Origin: Bacteroidaceae bacterium
GTDB lineage: Bacteria > Bacteroidota > Bacteroidia > Bacteroidales > Bacteroidaceae
Length of the DNA stretch: 54,175 nt
NCBI GenBank assembly: GCA_011959205.1
Contig: BLLV01000028.1
Location: 1 to 54,175, forward strand
Direction: 5' to 3'
Shown here: positions 1 through 12,517 of the stretch, piece after piece
Position numbering within the stretch: the first letter of the stretch is position 1
Layout of the letters: each line of letters starts with the position of its first letter
Notes under the pieces: model-generated
Told to the model about the DNA's origin: nothing
Seen by the model: the letters and a program-made list of their open reading frames with translations, nothing else
Databases searched by the model: none
Translations under genes and position numbers: made by a program

Positions 1-19
1 TAAAAACTTTAAATTTATA

Positions 20-60
20 AAGCGGAATCTCTGGCTTGTGATAAGTCGGAGATTTTTTTA
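20..60 (+). terminator. Probable terminator of a gene left of the window
   Basis: An imperfect hairpin (ATCTC...GAGAT, with an inner CTT/AAG) is followed by a run of seven T. It most likely ends a plus-strand gene lying left of the window. The rest of 1-373 holds no convincing gene. Short open stretches near 200-375 look like coding remnants but match nothing I recognise. Confidence 0.5.
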
Positions 61-373
61 TGAATAGTATGAACCGTTTAAATTGTATAATATATGTATG
101 TGCCTTTCATTTTGACGGGGAAAGAATATATGGAATGGTGCATAATGGTTTTTTGCTTTGTTTTTCAGTAACGGATCGCCAAAGAAATTGACCCTTTTCT
201 TTTTTGGGCATCAAGGAATATTATCTTCGCCTGTTGGGAAACGACAACGAAGGGAATGAACCGACTCATTATTTATATGGCTATGGAACGCTTTGAAATA
301 GCTTCGGGAGCACAGTCTGAAATAGAATTCCGGCTTAAACGGATGTATGATGACCAGTCACACTTTAGCAAAT

Positions 374-422
374 AAAACAGGACTGCCAAAAGGATGGATT
401 CACTTATGGCAGCCCTTGTTTT
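374..422 (-). terminator. Hairpin terminator after the GH2 beta-galactosidase
   Basis: A long hairpin (AAAACAGGACTGCCA pairing with TGGCAGCCCTTGTTTT, one mismatch) lies just past the stop codon of the minus-strand beta-galactosidase. On the minus strand it ends in a T run, so it can act as a rho-independent terminator. Its symmetry would also let it work for plus-strand transcription. Confidence 0.75.
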
Positions 423-446
423 ATGATGAAAGTTTAAGATACTTTT

Positions 447-3815
<3,369 letters not shown>

Positions 3816-3862
3816 CTAGTATCGGTGCCTTTCCCCTTAAGTTCTTTTTATGTAAAATACAA

Positions 3863-4135
3863 TTATTTAATTGCATCTGCTAGTTCTGCACCCGGTTTGA
3901 ACTTGGCTGCTTTTTTAGCAGGGATAGTAATCGTTGCTTTCGTAGATGGGTTGATACCTGTTCTTGCACTTCTTTCAGTAACAGAGAATGTTCCGAATCC
4001 GATTAATGATACTTTGTCCCCTTCTTTGAGGGCTTTTGTTACAGTTGAAACAAAAGCTTCGACTGCTTTTTTTGCGTCGGCTTTGCTCAAGCCGGCTTCA
4101 GCGGCGACTGCACTGATAAGATCTGCCTTATTCAT
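3863..4135 (-). CDS. HU-family DNA-binding protein
   Basis: This is a small histone-like protein that bends and compacts DNA as a dimer. The 90-residue sequence matches HU along its full length: it begins MNKADLISAVA, has the GFGTFSV turn, and carries the beta-arm region around RTGINPSTKATITIPA that inserts into the minor groove. The gene is single and transcribed away from the rhomboid operon. A consensus promoter lies about 55-85 bases upstream of the start. Several HU paralogues are usual in Bacteroidales, so I do not assign hupA or hupB. Confidence 0.97.
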   Translation of the reverse strand: MNKADLISAVAAEAGLSKADAKKAVEAFVSTVTKALKEGDKVSLIGFGTFSVTERSARTGINPSTKATITIPAKKAAKFKPGAELADAIK

Positions 4136-4189
4136 AACGAAAATGATTAATTATTAAATGTAACACAAAAATTTTACCGAAATCAGTGA

Positions 4190-4220
4190 CAAATATATGC
4201 TTTCAAAATTAGAAATCAAA
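4190..4220 (-). promoter_or_regulatory. Consensus promoter of the HU gene
   Basis: On the minus strand TTTG (4217-4220) is followed after exactly 19 bases by TATATTTG (4190-4197). This matches the Bacteroidetes primary-sigma consensus TTTG-N19-TAnnTTTG. It points at the HU gene. Confidence 0.75.
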
Positions 4221-4276
4221 CAGGTAGCCTGAAAAAGATACTCCAAAAATCAAAAAAACGTAAGAGAACTCTAGTT

Positions 4277-4294
4277 TTCTGTTATATAACAGAA
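4277..4294. promoter_or_regulatory. 18-bp perfect palindrome, possible operator
   Basis: TTCTGTTATATAACAGAA is a perfect 18-base palindrome in the divergent region between HU and the rhomboid operon. It ends 8 bases before the -7 element (4303-4310), inside the usual -33/-7 spacer, so a bound dimeric repressor would block the rhomboid promoter. No regulator gene sits beside it. Confidence 0.45.
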
Positions 4295-4302
4295 TAAAAT
4301 TG

Positions 4303-4310
4303 TAAATTTG
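4303..4310 (+). promoter_or_regulatory. -7 element of the rhomboid operon promoter
   Basis: TAAATTTG followed by C fits the Bacteroidetes TAnnTTTG -7 box, 36 bases before the first rhomboid start. A clear TTTG at -33 is missing; the palindrome occupies that position. This may mean the promoter depends on a regulator. Confidence 0.65.
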
Positions 4311-4345
4311 CGCACAATCAATGTTTTATAAGACGAAGAATATTT

Positions 4346-5023
4346 ATGAACAGTATACCTACAGTAACCAAGAATTTATTGATAATAAATGCGTTGTGCT
4401 TCTTTGGAGGCGTGGTAGCCATGAAGTATGGAATTGACTTAAACGACCTGCTGGGACTACACTTTTTTATGGCATCCGATTTTAATCCTGCCCAGTTGAT
4501 CACTTATATGTTTATGCATGGTGGTTTTCAACATCTCTTTTTTAACATGTTTGCTTTGTGGATGTTTGGCCGTACGCTTGAACAAGTATGGGGGCCGAAA
4601 CGTTTCTTGTCTTATTATATGATATGCGGTATAGGCGCAGGGCTGGTGCAGGAGTTGGTGCAATATATACAGTATGTGACTGAATTGTCTCAATATGACA
4701 GTGTGAATACGGGGATTGCCGTGATTCCGATGGCGGAATACTTGAATCTGATGACTACAGTCGGGGCTTCGGGCGCGATTTATGGTATCTTGTTGGCATT
4801 TGGTATGCTGTTTCCTAACAGCCAGATGCTTGTATTCCCTATTCCTGTTCCCATCAAGGCTAAATATTTTGTGATGGGATATGCCGCTTTGGAGCTATTC
4901 CTGGGATTCGGAGCTTCGGGCGATGGCGTTGCTCACTTTGCGCACTTGGGAGGGATGATTTTTGGCTTTATATTAACAATGTATTGGAGGAAAAAGAATG
5001 ACAATGGGCAGTTTTATTACTGA
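4346..5023 (+). CDS. Rhomboid family intramembrane serine protease
   Basis: This is a polytopic inner-membrane protease that cuts transmembrane helices. The 225-residue protein has about six hydrophobic segments. It shows the rhomboid signature: HxxxN-type residues near 63-67 (HLFFN), the catalytic Ser142 in GASGA, and the catalytic His200 in HFAHLGG. It is close to a minimal six-helix rhomboid of GlpG type without the cytoplasmic N-domain. Its 3' end overlaps the next rhomboid gene by 26 bases, so the two are probably translationally coupled. The substrate is unknown. Confidence 0.93.
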   Translation: MNSIPTVTKNLLIINALCFFGGVVAMKYGIDLNDLLGLHFFMASDFNPAQLITYMFMHGGFQHLFFNMFALWMFGRTLEQVWGPKRFLSYYMICGIGAGLVQELVQYIQYVTELSQYDSVNTGIAVIPMAEYLNLMTTVGASGAIYGILLAFGMLFPNSQMLVFPIPVPIKAKYFVMGYAALELFLGFGASGDGVAHFAHLGGMIFGFILTMYWRKKNDNGQFYY

Positions 5024-5897
5024 TTTGAAAAATAGCTTCAACAAGGGCAATATAAATATCCAGTTTATATATGTCAATGCAGGGGTGTTCATTGCAATCT
5101 CCTTGTTGGGGATTTTATGGATGCTGTTCAACCGGGATGGAGCATCTGTGCTCCAATACTTGGAATTGCCGGCTCGGACGGTGCAGTTTGTCAAGCAGCC
5201 TTGGTCTTTGCTGACTTACATGTTCATGCATGCAGGCATTTTGCATTTGCTGTTTAATATGCTGTGGCTTTATTGGTTCGGGCAGATGTTCTTGTCTCTT
5301 TTCTCAGCAAAGCATTTTCGCGGACTCTATCTGCTAGGAGGTGTTTGTGGCGGCTTGCTATATATGCTCGCTTACAATGTCTTTCCTTATTTCAGTGATT
5401 CGTTGTATTATTCTTATTTATTAGGCGCATCAGCTTCTGTACTTGCTATTGTAGTGGCCACTGCGGTACGTGCGCCGGAATATAGAGTGAACTTTATGTT
5501 TATCGGGACTGTGCGGTTGAAGTATGTGGCTTTGTTCATGGTTGTGACCGATTTGCTGTTTATGACATCGGGCAATGCCGGCGGTCATATCGCCCATTTG
5601 GGAGGTGCTTTGGCCGGGTGGTGGTTTGCTTCCGGATTATCACGCGGACATGATGCTACGGCATGGATCAACCGAGGCTTGGACTGGTTTTCGGGAGGCC
5701 TGTCGTTCCGTCGTCGGTCGAAAAAGCCTAAGATGGAGATTCATTATGGTGATAAGGCGAAAGATTACAATTACAATGCCCGTAAAAAGCAGCAAAGTGA
5801 GGAGATAGACCGCATTCTAGACAAATTAAAGAAATCCGGTTATAACAGCCTGACTACCAAAGAGAAGAAAAGCTTGTTTGATGCGAGCAAGAAGTGA
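4998..5897 (+). CDS. Second rhomboid family protease with cytoplasmic tail
   Basis: A 299-residue rhomboid paralogue. Catalytic Ser145 lies in GASAS and His200 in HIAHLGG, with HLLFN near residues 83-87. After the membrane core comes a basic, hydrophilic C-terminal tail of about 80 residues (RRRSKKPKMEIHYGDKAKDY, ending in a lysine-rich helix) that is absent from the upstream rhomboid. The gene starts inside the end of its neighbour and is followed after 3 bases by the EEP-family gene. The three genes therefore look like one operon. A start two codons downstream (Met3) is possible. Why two distinct rhomboids are made together is not evident from sequence. Confidence 0.93.
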   Translation: MTMGSFITDLKNSFNKGNINIQFIYVNAGVFIAISLLGILWMLFNRDGASVLQYLELPARTVQFVKQPWSLLTYMFMHAGILHLLFNMLWLYWFGQMFLSLFSAKHFRGLYLLGGVCGGLLYMLAYNVFPYFSDSLYYSYLLGASASVLAIVVATAVRAPEYRVNFMFIGTVRLKYVALFMVVTDLLFMTSGNAGGHIAHLGGALAGWWFASGLSRGHDATAWINRGLDWFSGGLSFRRRSKKPKMEIHYGDKAKDYNYNARKKQQSEEIDRILDKLKKSGYNSLTTKEKKSLFDASKK

Positions 5898-5900
5898 TAT

Positions 5901-6980
5901 ATGAAATATATTGGTCGTTTTTTGGGATGGATACTGCTGGGCATAAACCTGTGCATGGTGGTATTATTGCTGGTATGTGCTTACAGTCCTTATATTGATC
6001 CTGTGGCTCATCCGGTATGGTCATGCGCCGGTCTGGCTTTCCCCGCTTTTTTGATTGTCAATCTTTTGTTTCTGGTTTTTTGGTTGGTGATTTACCGTAA
6101 ATATGCACTGCTTTCATTTTTAGGCTTGGTATGTTCCATTGGTGCTATCCGTACTTATTTCCCAGTCAATGTATTTGTATCTGATGTACCAGAAGGGGCA
6201 ATCAAATTTTTATCTTACAATACGATGGCCTTTGAGAAGAACCGTGCGAACACCAAGGATAATCCGAACCCTGTGTTGGAGTATTTGAGAAACAGCCGTG
6301 CGGATATAATCTGCCTGCAGGAATATATTGTAGGAGGACGGTTAACCAAGAAAGAGGTGGATTATGCTTTAAGAGATTATCCTTATAAAAATTATTATAA
6401 GATATCGGGGGCCAACGGCCTGGGCTGTTACTCCCGTTTCCCTATTTTGTCCGCACATCCCGTGAAGTATGCCAGCCTTAACAATGGTTCCATCGCTTAT
6501 AAAATCAACGTGAACGGCGATACGTTGCTGGTTGTCAATAATCATTTGGAATCCAACAAACTGACGGAGAAGGATAAAGAAGTCTATCGCGAAATGATGA
6601 AGGATCCTGATAAGCAGAAGGTGTCGCAAGGTTCCCGCCTGCTGGTCAGAAAACTGGCGGAAGCATCGGCTATACGTGCTCCGCAGGCCGATTCCATAGC
6701 TCGTTTGGTGGCCGGTTACAGAGGGGGAGGCGTGATCGTGTGCGGTGACTTCAACGATTCTCCTATTTCATACGCTCACAGGGTGATAGGGAAAGGTTTG
6801 AAGGATGCTTTTGTGGAGTCGGGGAATGGCTTTGGCATATCTTATAATCAAAATCATTTTTATTTCAGAATAGACAATATTTTGTTGAGCAAGAATTTGA
6901 AATCTTACCGTTGTACGGTGGATAACACGATAAAGAGTTCGGATCATTATCCTATTTGGTGTTATGTGGCGAAAGAGTGA
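5901..6980 (+). CDS. Membrane-anchored endonuclease/exonuclease/phosphatase (EEP) domain protein
   Basis: The N-terminal 95 residues hold about three transmembrane helices. The rest is an EEP-fold metal-dependent phosphodiesterase domain. Visible EEP motifs in order are FLSYNTMAF, a metal-binding Glu in ADIICLQEY, NNHLESNK, CGDFNDSP and the C-terminal SSDHYPI, which carries the catalytic Asp-His. The active site is thus complete. EEP enzymes of this layout act on DNA, phospholipids or phosphoinositide-like substrates, and the sequence does not settle which. It begins 3 bases after the rhomboid tail gene, so co-transcription is likely. Confidence 0.88.
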   Translation: MKYIGRFLGWILLGINLCMVVLLLVCAYSPYIDPVAHPVWSCAGLAFPAFLIVNLLFLVFWLVIYRKYALLSFLGLVCSIGAIRTYFPVNVFVSDVPEGAIKFLSYNTMAFEKNRANTKDNPNPVLEYLRNSRADIICLQEYIVGGRLTKKEVDYALRDYPYKNYYKISGANGLGCYSRFPILSAHPVKYASLNNGSIAYKINVNGDTLLVVNNHLESNKLTEKDKEVYREMMKDPDKQKVSQGSRLLVRKLAEASAIRAPQADSIARLVAGYRGGGVIVCGDFNDSPISYAHRVIGKGLKDAFVESGNGFGISYNQNHFYFRIDNILLSKNLKSYRCTVDNTIKSSDHYPIWCYVAKE

Positions 6981-7006
6981 TTTTACGTACCTTTAATTGA
7001 CAGCTT

Positions 7007-9094
7007 ATGAAAAGACTATTATTTACGTTAGCAACGTGTTGTGTAATGTGTGCATGTGAACAAAAAACAGAAACGAATCCGTTCTTTGCGGAATTCCAAA
7101 CCGAGTACGGTGCTCCCGATTTCACTAAAATCAAGCTGGAGCATTATGAACCTGCTTTTTTGAAAGGAATAGAAGAGCAGAATGTGGAAATTAAGGCAAT
7201 AGTTGATAATCTCGAAAAGCCTACCTTTGAGAATACCATTGTGGCACTGGATAAGAGTGGGGGAATTTTGGCGAGAGTTAGCGGGGTGTTTTTTGCGTTG
7301 ACCGAGGCGGATACAAACGACTCGCTGACGGTCTTGAATGAAAGGATGGCTCCTGTGCTTTCCGAACATAGTGATAATATCTACTTGAATCAGGATTTGT
7401 ACAAACGGGTGGCCGATGTACATCAACAGGAGCAGGAAGGCAAGATAACGCTTACTACGGAGCAACACCGGTTACTAGATAAATATTATAAAGCTTTTGT
7501 CCGTTCGGGTGCCGGACTGGATGCCGGAAAACAAGCTCGCTTGAGAGAAATCAATAAAGAACTTTCTACTTTGGGGATTGCTTTCGACAATCATATTTTA
7601 AATGAGAATAACGCCTATCAATTGGTGATCGAGGATGAGGCCGACCTGGCCGGATTGCCCGAGTGGGTGAAGACTGGTGCAGAGGAAGAAGCGAAAGCAG
7701 CCGGAAAAGAAGGGAAATGGCTGTTCACTTTGCAGAATTCCAGCCGCTTGCCCTTCTTGCAATATGCAGAGAACCGTGAATTGAGAAAGAATATTTATGA
7801 GGCTTACATTAACCGGGGGAATCATGATGATGCGAATGACAATAAGGAAGTATTGGGAAAGATCATAGCATTGCGGTTGGAACAGGCTAAATTATTAGGA
7901 TTCGATTGTTATTCCAATTTTGTGCTGGATGAGAGTATGGCTAAGAATTCGCAGACAGTCATGGACTTCCTGAACAACCTGTGGGGATACTCGCTGAAGA
8001 ATGCAAAGAGAGAAGCCGCCGAGTTGCAGAAAATAATGGATAAGGAAGGTAAGGGAGAGAAGTTGGCTGCATGGGACTGGTGGTATTATGCCGAAAAATT
8101 GCGCCAGGAAAAATATGATTTGAATGAGGATGAAATCAAACCTTATTTCAGTCTGGAAGATGTGCGTAGCGGATTGTATGCCGTGGCCAACAAACTATAC
8201 GGCATTACCTTGACAGAACTGGATAATGTGCCGGTATATGAGTCTGATGTAAAAGTGTATGAAGTAAAGGATGCCGATGGCTCGTTTCTGGGATTGTTCT
8301 ATGCGGATTACTTTCCACGTGCAAGCAAGCGTGGCGGCGCATGGATGAGCAATTTCCGTGAGCAGGCCGGCGAGGTGCGTCCTTTGATTTATAATGTGGC
8401 AAGTTTTACTAAACCTGCGGGGAATATGCCTTCTTTACTGACGCTGGATGAGGTGGAAACCATGTTCCATGAGTTTGGACATGCCTTGCACGGTATGCTG
8501 ACCAGATGTAACTACAAAGGGGTGTCCGGTACCAGTGTGGCACAGGATTTTGTAGAACTGCCTTCACAGATTATGGAACATTGGGCGGTAGAGCCTGAAG
8601 TGCTGAAACTCTACGCCAGACATTATGAGACAAGAGAAGTGATTCCGGATGAACTGATTACGAAAATCCAGAACCAGGGCACTTTTAACCAAGGTTTCAT
8701 GACCACTGAATTGCTGGCCGCCGCTTTGCTTGACATGGAATTGCATAACCTGACCGATACGGACAATCTGAACGTTGTCGCTTTTGAAAAAGAGACGATG
8801 GACAAACTGGGGCTGATTCCTGAAATAGCCCCTCGCTATCGTGCCACCTACTTCAGCCATATTATCGGTGGATATGCTGCCGGATATTACAGTTATCTAT
8901 GGGCTGAAGTTCTTGATACGGATGCTTTTGAGGCATTTAAAGAACATGGAGTGTTCGATAAAAATACCGCCGGTTCTTTCCGTAAAAATATTTTAGAGAA
9001 AGGCGGGACAGAGGAGCCGATGGCTCTTTACAGGGCTTTCCGTGGGGCGGATCCCAGCTTGGAGCCCTTGCTTAAAAATAGAGGTTTGGAATAA
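7007..9094 (+). CDS. M3 family metallopeptidase lipoprotein (dipeptidyl carboxypeptidase type)
   Basis: A zinc oligopeptidase of the thimet/Dcp family, 695 residues, close to the family's usual length. The zinc motif HEFGH is at about residues 488-492. The downstream region (DFVELPSQ) supplies the third zinc ligand Glu. The N-terminus MKRLLFTLATCCVMCACEQ has a lipobox-like end, so the protein is probably a lipoprotein facing the periplasm, where it would trim peptides for uptake. It starts 26 bases after the EEP gene and may be the last gene of that operon. A strong terminator follows. Dcp rather than oligopeptidase A is favoured by export, but specificity is inference. Confidence 0.92.
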   Translation: MKRLLFTLATCCVMCACEQKTETNPFFAEFQTEYGAPDFTKIKLEHYEPAFLKGIEEQNVEIKAIVDNLEKPTFENTIVALDKSGGILARVSGVFFALTEADTNDSLTVLNERMAPVLSEHSDNIYLNQDLYKRVADVHQQEQEGKITLTTEQHRLLDKYYKAFVRSGAGLDAGKQARLREINKELSTLGIAFDNHILNENNAYQLVIEDEADLAGLPEWVKTGAEEEAKAAGKEGKWLFTLQNSSRLPFLQYAENRELRKNIYEAYINRGNHDDANDNKEVLGKIIALRLEQAKLLGFDCYSNFVLDESMAKNSQTVMDFLNNLWGYSLKNAKREAAELQKIMDKEGKGEKLAAWDWWYYAEKLRQEKYDLNEDEIKPYFSLEDVRSGLYAVANKLYGITLTELDNVPVYESDVKVYEVKDADGSFLGLFYADYFPRASKRGGAWMSNFREQAGEVRPLIYNVASFTKPAGNMPSLLTLDEVETMFHEFGHALHGMLTRCNYKGVSGTSVAQDFVELPSQIMEHWAVEPEVLKLYARHYETREVIPDELITKIQNQGTFNQGFMTTELLAAALLDMELHNLTDTDNLNVVAFEKETMDKLGLIPEIAPRYRATYFSHIIGGYAAGYYSYLWAEVLDTDAFEAFKEHGVFDKNTAGSFRKNILEKGGTEEPMALYRAFRGADPSLEPLLKNRGLE

Positions 9095-9119
9095 AATAGG
9101 CTGTGAAATAGAATAATTT

Positions 9120-9151
9120 AGGCTGCAAAAAATGCTTTTGCAGCCTTTTTT
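9120..9151 (+). terminator. Rho-independent terminator after the M3 peptidase gene
   Basis: An AGGCTGCAAAA / TTTTGCAGCCT hairpin is followed by T-rich sequence. It closes the rhomboid-EEP-peptidase unit. Confidence 0.85.
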
Positions 9152-9206
9152 CTCTTTTGGAATCTAAATATTTGTGTTTGATACCGTGGGAATGTGAAAA
9201 AAAAAC

Positions 9207-9214
9207 TATATTTG
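9207..9214 (+). promoter_or_regulatory. -7 element for secDF
   Basis: TATATTTG followed by C fits the TAnnTTTG box and lies 60 bases before the secDF start. The -33 position is not a clean match. Confidence 0.55.
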
Positions 9215-9273
9215 CAACCTTGTATAAACATAAGAATTAATCAAAAAGTAAAAATAATAAATTTCAAAGTAAC

Positions 9274-12246
9274 ATGCAAAACAAAGGATTTGTAAAGGTT
9301 TTTGCGGTATTACTCACCCTTGTATGTGTGTTTTATCTTTCTTTCTCTTTTGTGACCCGCTATCACATGGACAAAGCGGCACAAGACCCGAAAGGTGAAG
9401 CGCATTACCTTGATTCTATGCAGAATGAAAAAGTTTATTTGGGTAGTTATACGCTGAAACAGTGTCGTGAGATGGAGATTGGTCTGGGTCTGGACCTGAA
9501 AGGTGGTATGAACGTTATCCTTGAAGTATCTGTTCCGGATGTTGTGAAAGCTCTGGCAGACAACAAGACTGATGAAGCGTTTAATAAAGCGGTTGCGGAA
9601 GCATCAAAACAATCCATCACCAGTCAGGATGACTTTATCACTCTTTTTGTAAAAGAGTATAAGAAACAAGCTCCCAATGGCAAATTGGCTGAATTATTTG
9701 CTACTCAGCAGCTGAAAGACAAAGTTACCACCCGCAGCTCCGACAGCGAAGTCGAGAAAGTATTGCGCGAAGAAGTGAAAGCTGCTATCGACAACTCTTA
9801 TAATGTATTACGTACACGTATCGACCGCTTTGGTGTGGCACAGCCTAACATCCAGGCATTGGAAGGAAAGATGGGCCGTATCATGGTGGAACTGCCGGGT
9901 ATCAAAGAACCGGAACGTGTCAGAAAATTGTTGCAGGGATCTGCTAACCTGGAATTCTGGGAAACATTCGATGCTAAAGAAATCGTTCCTTATCTTTCTT
10001 CTGTAGATAACAGACTGCGTGATATCCTTGCTGTTGAGAACGGCGTTGTTTCTGCCGATACAGTTGCTGTCGCACAAACCTCTGCAGTTTCTGCTGCCGA
10101 TAGTCTTGCAGCTGCTTTGAAAGGCGAAACAGCAAGTAGCTCCGCCGCTATGGAACAGATGAAGAAAGAACATCCGTTGGCTTCTGTCCTTCAATTGAAC
10201 CCGAATGGTTATGGCTCAGTGGTAGGTTATGCTGATTATAAAGATACAGCTCAGGTAAACCAGTACCTTGCCATGAAAGAAGTGAAAGAAATGTTGCCGA
10301 AAGACCTTCGTTTGAAATGGGGAGTAAAGGCTGCTGACTTTGACAAACAGGGACGTGTCTTTGAATTGTATGCTATCAAATCAACTGAACGTAACGGACG
10401 TGCTCCGTTGGAAGGTGACGTGATAACCGATGCTAGAGATGAATATGACCAGTTCAACAAACCTTGTGTCAGCATGTCTATGAATACTGACGGTGCACGC
10501 CGCTGGGCTGTTTTGACAAAGAATAATGTAGGTAAGGCTATCGCTATCGTATTGGATGGTTATGTGTACAGTGCTCCGAATGTAAACGGTGAAATTACCG
10601 GAGGAAATTCTCAGATTAGCGGTAACTTTACTCCGGAAGTGACAAAGGACTTGGCTAATGTCTTGAAATCCGGTAAGATGCCGGCTCCGGCACGTATCGT
10701 TCAGGAAGATATCGTAGGTCCGTCATTGGGTCAGGAATCTATCAACCAAGGGATTATTTCATTTGTTGTTGCGTTGATTCTGTTGATGATCTATATGTGT
10801 GCTATGTACGGATTGATTCCGGGTATGGTTGCTAACTGTGCATTGATCATCAATTTCTTCTTCACGTTGGGTATTCTTACTTCTTTCCAGGCTGCATTGA
10901 CCATGTCGGGTATTGCCGGTATGGTGCTGTCGCTGGGTATGGCTGTGGATGCTAACGTGTTGATTTATGAACGTACAAAAGAAGAATTGAGAGCCGGTAA
11001 AACTGTTAAGGCTGCTTTGGCTGATGGTTATTCTAACGCATTTTCTGCTATTTTTGACTCTAACTTGACATCAATTATCACCGGTATTATTCTGTTCTAT
11101 TTCGGTACAGGCCCGATCCGTGGTTTTGCCACTACATTGATTATCGGTATTCTCTGTTCATTCTTTACAGCCGTGTTCCTGACTCGTATCGTTTATGAAC
11201 ACTTTATGAATAAAGACAAGTGGCTGGGCTTGACCTTCACTACTGGTCTTTCCAAGAACTTGATGCAGAATGTGAACTATAACTTCATGGGTATGATGAA
11301 GCGTTCGTTCACTATATTCGGTGCATTCATTGTAATTTGTGTCATTTCATTCTTTATCCGTGGTTTGGCGCAGAGTATTGACTTTACCGGTGGACGTAAC
11401 TTCGTAGTTCAGTTTGAACAGCAGGTTGAACCTGAAACAGTGCGTGACCTGTTGAAGAAGAAAATCACAGAAGATAATGTACAGGCTATCGCTTTGGGTA
11501 CAGACAAGAAGACGATCCGTATCACAACCAACTACCGTATTAATGAAGATTCTCCTACAATCGACTCTGAAATCGAAGAGTTCTTGTATCAGTCTTTGAA
11601 AGATGGTAACTTGTTGGGCCAAGGTACTACATTGGAGATCTTTATTGACCGTGATAATCGTGCCGGTGGTTCCATTATCAGTTCTCAGAAAGTAGGTCCC
11701 AGTATCGCAGATGATATCAAGACATCGGCTATCTGGTCTGTATTGTTCGCATTGGTGGCCATCGGTCTGTATATCTTGTTGCGTTTCCGCAATGTAGCAT
11801 ATAGTGTGGGTGCGACTGTGGCATTGGTTGTCGATACTACTTTGATTATCGGTGCATATTCCTTGTGTTATGGATGGGTTCCGTTCTCATTGGAAATTGA
11901 CCAGACTTTCATTGGTGCTATTCTGACCGCTATCGGTTATTCTATTAATGACAAGGTGGTTATTTTTGACCGTATCCGTGAGTTCTTCGGCTTGTATCCG
12001 AAACGTAACCGTATGCAGCTGTTTAATGATTCACTGAATACTACGCTGGCCCGTACCATCAATACTTCATTAAGTACATTGATCGTATTGTTGTGTATCT
12101 TCGTGCTGGGTGGTGACAGTATCCGTAGCTTCGCCTTTGCAATGATTTTGGGTGTTGTGATCGGTACGTTGTCTTCTATCTTCATTGCTGCCCCTATCGC
12201 TTACCTGACTATGGGCAACAAGATGCCGGAAGAAACAAAGGCATAA
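9274..12246 (+). CDS. secDF: Protein translocase SecDF fusion
   Basis: This is the proton-driven accessory part of the Sec translocon. It pulls exported proteins across the inner membrane and completes their release. The 990-residue protein fuses SecD and SecF, as is usual in Bacteroidetes. The SecD half has an N-terminal membrane helix, the GLDLKGGMNV motif at about residues 72-81, a large periplasmic P1 domain, and a six-helix RND block with AVDANVLIYER. The SecF half starts near residue 670 with its own IDFTGGRNF motif and second RND block (SINDKVVIFDRIRE). An insertion of about 60 residues in the P1 region is rich in Ala and Ser (around DTVAVAQTSAVSAADS) and looks like a linker. The gene is single, with its own promoter and terminator. 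Confidence 0.97.
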   Translation: MQNKGFVKVFAVLLTLVCVFYLSFSFVTRYHMDKAAQDPKGEAHYLDSMQNEKVYLGSYTLKQCREMEIGLGLDLKGGMNVILEVSVPDVVKALADNKTDEAFNKAVAEASKQSITSQDDFITLFVKEYKKQAPNGKLAELFATQQLKDKVTTRSSDSEVEKVLREEVKAAIDNSYNVLRTRIDRFGVAQPNIQALEGKMGRIMVELPGIKEPERVRKLLQGSANLEFWETFDAKEIVPYLSSVDNRLRDILAVENGVVSADTVAVAQTSAVSAADSLAAALKGETASSSAAMEQMKKEHPLASVLQLNPNGYGSVVGYADYKDTAQVNQYLAMKEVKEMLPKDLRLKWGVKAADFDKQGRVFELYAIKSTERNGRAPLEGDVITDARDEYDQFNKPCVSMSMNTDGARRWAVLTKNNVGKAIAIVLDGYVYSAPNVNGEITGGNSQISGNFTPEVTKDLANVLKSGKMPAPARIVQEDIVGPSLGQESINQGIISFVVALILLMIYMCAMYGLIPGMVANCALIINFFFTLGILTSFQAALTMSGIAGMVLSLGMAVDANVLIYERTKEELRAGKTVKAALADGYSNAFSAIFDSNLTSIITGIILFYFGTGPIRGFATTLIIGILCSFFTAVFLTRIVYEHFMNKDKWLGLTFTTGLSKNLMQNVNYNFMGMMKRSFTIFGAFIVICVISFFIRGLAQSIDFTGGRNFVVQFEQQVEPETVRDLLKKKITEDNVQAIALGTDKKTIRITTNYRINEDSPTIDSEIEEFLYQSLKDGNLLGQGTTLEIFIDRDNRAGGSIISSQKVGPSIADDIKTSAIWSVLFALVAIGLYILLRFRNVAYSVGATVALVVDTTLIIGAYSLCYGWVPFSLEIDQTFIGAILTAIGYSINDKVVIFDRIREFFGLYPKRNRMQLFNDSLNTTLARTINTSLSTLIVLLCIFVLGGDSIRSFAFAMILGVVIGTLSSIFIAAPIAYLTMGNKMPEETKA

Positions 12247-12272
12247 AAAGAAAGTTCCTTTTAAGAATAGAT

Positions 12273-12315
12273 AAAAAGAGGAGGATGCTCACATCAGGGG
12301 CATCCTCCTCTTTTT
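12273..12315 (+). terminator. Terminator after secDF
   Basis: The AAAAAGAGGAGGATGC / GCATCCTCCTCTTTTT inverted repeat forms a long perfect stem with a T tail. Confidence 0.9.
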
Positions 12316-12382
12316 AGGTATAGCCGGATGGCATTGATTGGCGGTAAACAGGGCGGATGAATCTCCGGCAGTCTCAAAAAGT

Positions 12383-12470
12383 AACTTAAGTGCATCGGGC
12401 AAGTAACTTATCTTACTTGGCTCATGAACTTATCTTACTTGGTCCATGAACTTATCTTACTTTTTTTACG
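12383..12470. repeat. Four 22-bp tandem repeats
   Basis: AACTTA recurs at 12383, 12405, 12427 and 12449, giving an exact 22-base period. Copies 2 and 3 are almost identical over the full unit. Copies 2-4 share AACTTATCTTACTT. Copy 1 has diverged after AACTTA. The array lies between the ends of secDF and the convergent kinase gene. Confidence 0.85.
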
Positions 12471-12517
12471 CTATATTCCGCAGATTGATGCTGCTGGGCC
12501 ATCATAGTGAAAATTAG

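Noticed and set aside
180..375. Short possible coding remnants left of the beta-galactosidase
   Set aside because: Several short frames (for example one ending in KRMYDDQSHFSK) look protein-like, but none has a start, a family match or sufficient length.
12383..12470. CRISPR array
   Set aside because: The 22-base units adjoin without spacers and there are no cas genes, so this is a simple tandem repeat.
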